Shown: positions 18,795 through 20,000 of the stretch, piece after piece | How the letters are laid out: every line of letters begins with the position of its first letter | Position numbering within the stretch: position 1 is the stretch's first letter | Assembly: GCA_012295275.1 (NCBI GenBank) | Contig: CM022676.1 | Coordinates: 3,627,258-3,647,257 of the forward strand | DNA length: 20,000 nucleotides | Direction: 5' to 3' | From: Chrysomallon squamiferum | Taxonomy: Eukaryota; Mollusca; Gastropoda; Neomphalida; Peltospiridae | The notes under the pieces: generated by a model | Told to the model about the DNA's origin: nothing | What the model saw: only the letters and a program-made list of their open reading frames with translations | Database searches by the model: none | Made by a program: the position numbers and the translations under genes

Positions 18795-18830
18795 ATAGTA
18801 GTAGTAGTGTAGTAGTAGTAAATATATATA
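18480..18830. repeat. Large inverted repeat made of mirrored microsatellites
   Basis: Left side order: TAC triplets (18480-18664), GTTTTTTGTTATTGTACAC (18672-18690), CA repeat (18691-18700). Right side order: GT repeat (about 18717-18736), GTGTACAATAACAAAAAAC (18733-18751), then GTA triplets (about 18758-18820). The 19-base unique pieces are perfect reverse complements, and the triplet blocks outside and CA/GT blocks inside are also complementary. Arms of about 85-90 bases (roughly 18603-18700 and 18723-18820) surround a loop of about 22 bases, with small mismatches near 18665 and 18755. Thr, Val and Ser homopolymer frames are artefacts. Confidence 0.9.
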
Positions 18831-18862
18831 TATATATTATTTTATTTTATTTATTTATTTCT
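18821..18862 (+). repeat. TA run and TTTA repeats
   Basis: AT alternation (about 18821-18838), then TTTTA/TTTA to 18860, directly outside the right arm of the inverted repeat. Confidence 0.9.
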
Positions 18863-18999
18863 GTCATCAATAACATACACCAATGAATTACGAGGACGTA
18901 GACAAATGTGCTAGCGTGGTTTTTCTATGTAGATGTTATTTTTTAATACCGACTGACTGGCCTTGACATCATGTCATTACAAAGATGAAGCCGTCCATT

Positions 19000-19480
19000 A
19001 GTGTACTGTTATTACTGTTATTAGTATAAGTACAGCGACAACAACAACGACAGTAAGTACTACTTATATTGCTGCTGTCATTAGAACAATACAGTTTACT
19101 ACTACTCCGACGACTGTTAATGCTACTTCTACTGTACAACAATGATACTAATACTATTACGTGTGCCATCATCACCAACTATTCTGTTATCACTAATATT
19201 ATTACTTCTGCTAATACAGCTACCACAACTATTACAGCTAGGTCTACTGCGACATCAGCTCCAACTACTGCTTTAACAATAATATTATTATTACTATTAC
19301 ATTGCTCTTACTACTTTTGGTACAGCTACTACAGCTATGCTGCCATTACCACAACAACAGCGATATTATCACGAATTGTAGCTACTACGTTTACAACTAC
19401 AACTACCATATACTGATAATAGTTATACCACAGCTTCTGCTACCTCTGCAACTACTGCGACAACCAGTGTTGTTACAAAT
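19000..19480 (+). repeat. Decayed TAC/ACT triplet sequence
   Basis: Three-base periodicity with NNY/ACT/GCT-type triplets persists for about 480 bp, but few exact copies remain. In one + frame (19069-19416) it reads Thr/Ile/Leu/Ser-rich without any domain. A mucin-like low-complexity exon would look similar. However, equally repetitive frames exist on both strands and the same triplet occurs elsewhere in the window, so repeat decay is more likely. Confidence 0.65.
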
Positions 19481-19517
19481 ATTACCATATATTACTGCCA
19501 TAGTCGGGTATTTTTTC

Positions 19518-19518
<1 letters not shown>

Positions 19519-19601
<83 letters not shown>
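19519..19601 (-). repeat. CT tract, 83 bp
   Basis: Perfect TC run, followed by GAATGTATGTATGTAT. Confidence 0.95.
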
Positions 19602-19606
<5 letters not shown>

Positions 19607-19615
19607 TATGTATGT

Positions 19616-19636
19616 ATCTTTATAATTAATAAAGAT
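19616..19636. repeat. 8-bp perfect hairpin next to the CT tract
   Basis: ATCTTTAT (19616-19623) and ATAAAGAT (19629-19636) are reverse complements around AATTA. The arm ATCTTTA is also the outer part of the inverted repeat at 2232-2302. Confidence 0.6.
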
Positions 19637-19882
19637 ATAAACAGGAAGAATAAGGTCGTTCTGAAAACTAACGTGATACCAAGGACAAACACAAAAAACA
19701 AAACAGAAATGAACCAAGACTCCACAATGGTTAAAAAAACAAAACAAAAAACGTTCCAATGGATTTTTTTTTCCTGACAAGCTAATAATTAATTTCCTTG
19801 ACAGTTCTTACTACGAAGAAAAAAAACGAAGAAAAAAAAACGCGGATAACGGAACTGCGTGTAGGATACCAGTCTAATATAA
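19637..19882. other. A-rich unique stretch
   Basis: AAAC/AAAACA patches (19690-19750), a short T-run, and two A-runs (19821-19840). No gene. Confidence 0.5.
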
Positions 19883-20000
19883 ATCAATGGATTCGACAAG
19901 AAAGTCATCATTGTCTTTGCCAAGAACCGCGATTTGTTCTTAGACCTCGACTACAAGTCAGAACCCATCCCTAGCAGGGCTCGCTTACATTTAGTGTCAG
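19883..20000 (+). CDS. Possible partial exon or element fragment, runs off the end
   Basis: After an in-frame TAA (19880-19882), one frame stays open for 39 codons to the window edge. Codons end mostly in C or G, unlike the AT-rich surroundings, and the peptide (INGFDKKVIIVFAKNRD, then a Leu/Asp stretch and SEPIPS) looks like a folded-protein segment, not a repeat. There is no ATG in this frame. The usable ATG at 19887 is in another frame and stops after 18 codons. No strong polypyrimidine-AG acceptor is seen. I do not recognise the family. It could be a 5'-truncated transposon fragment, an exon or chance. Confidence 0.25.
   Translation, partial: MNGFDKKVIIVFAKNRDLFLDLDYKSEPIPSRARLHLVS

Overview
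This is 20 kb of non-coding eukaryotic DNA, almost certainly from an animal. There is no rRNA, no intact tRNA, no recognisable protein family, no operon-like packing of genes and no CRISPR array. The background is AT-rich. It is broken up by very long, nearly perfect microsatellites: GA/CT dinucleotides of 50 to 150 bp at about a dozen sites, CA/GT, AT, triplets of TAA and TAC type, TTTA tetramers, GATA/GACA mixtures, and A or T runs of 19 to 41 bases. Degenerate tRNA-derived SINEs (B box of the GGTTCGANNC type) are present. Together with one GGGAGGCAACTC segment of a kind I recall being frequent in mollusc genomes, this fits an invertebrate, possibly a mollusc. That assignment is a guess and cannot be proved from the sequence.

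Layout. 1-345: purine-rich low complexity, then a 55-bp tandem repeat. 939-1260: TTG/TAA/TTA/GTA triplets with opposed arms. 1370-1800: a mixed, more CpG-rich island with a perfect RFX X-box and CRE-like sites. 2089-2302: GATA/GACA and GT repeats inside palindromes. 2832-3073: a roughly 105-110-bp tandem duplication whose second copy has been invaded by CT repeats. 3573-4317: three GA blocks around a CG-richer island with a nuclear-receptor DR1. 4325-5160: mostly unique. 5183-5776: TTTA, TTA, T-run and TTC repeats. 5996-6200: a plus-strand tRNA SINE. 7190-7460: TACA/TA repeats. 7725-8154: a long pyrimidine domain ending in CT. 8455-8850: a composite GA minisatellite. 8860-9470: an island with two E-boxes, an X-box and an IRF-like element. 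9480-9790: TAC triplets. 10441-11100: two minus-strand tRNA-SINE remnants and a dispersed pair of 65-bp repeats. 11122-11646: two GA blocks of 108 bp each. 13743-14180: a higher-order minisatellite. 14400: a weak TATA promoter candidate. 14637-14793: the longest CT tract. 15635-16018: an unrecognised minus-strand ORF. 16571-16890: AT, GA and A-run. 17819-17949: a CT-CA compound tract. 18480-18830: a large inverted repeat built from mirrored microsatellites. 19000-19480: decayed triplets. 19519-19601: CT. 19883-20000: a possible partial exon running off the end.

Most of the apparent reading frames are microsatellite translations (Ser-Leu, Arg-Glu, Thr-Thr, Val-Cys, Tyr-Ile) and are not annotated as genes. 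Only two frames lie in non-repetitive DNA with any coding character, and neither is recognised. The window is best read as intergenic or intronic sequence with strong repeat turnover. Its most notable structures are the mirrored microsatellite palindromes, the higher-order minisatellite and the SINE remnants.
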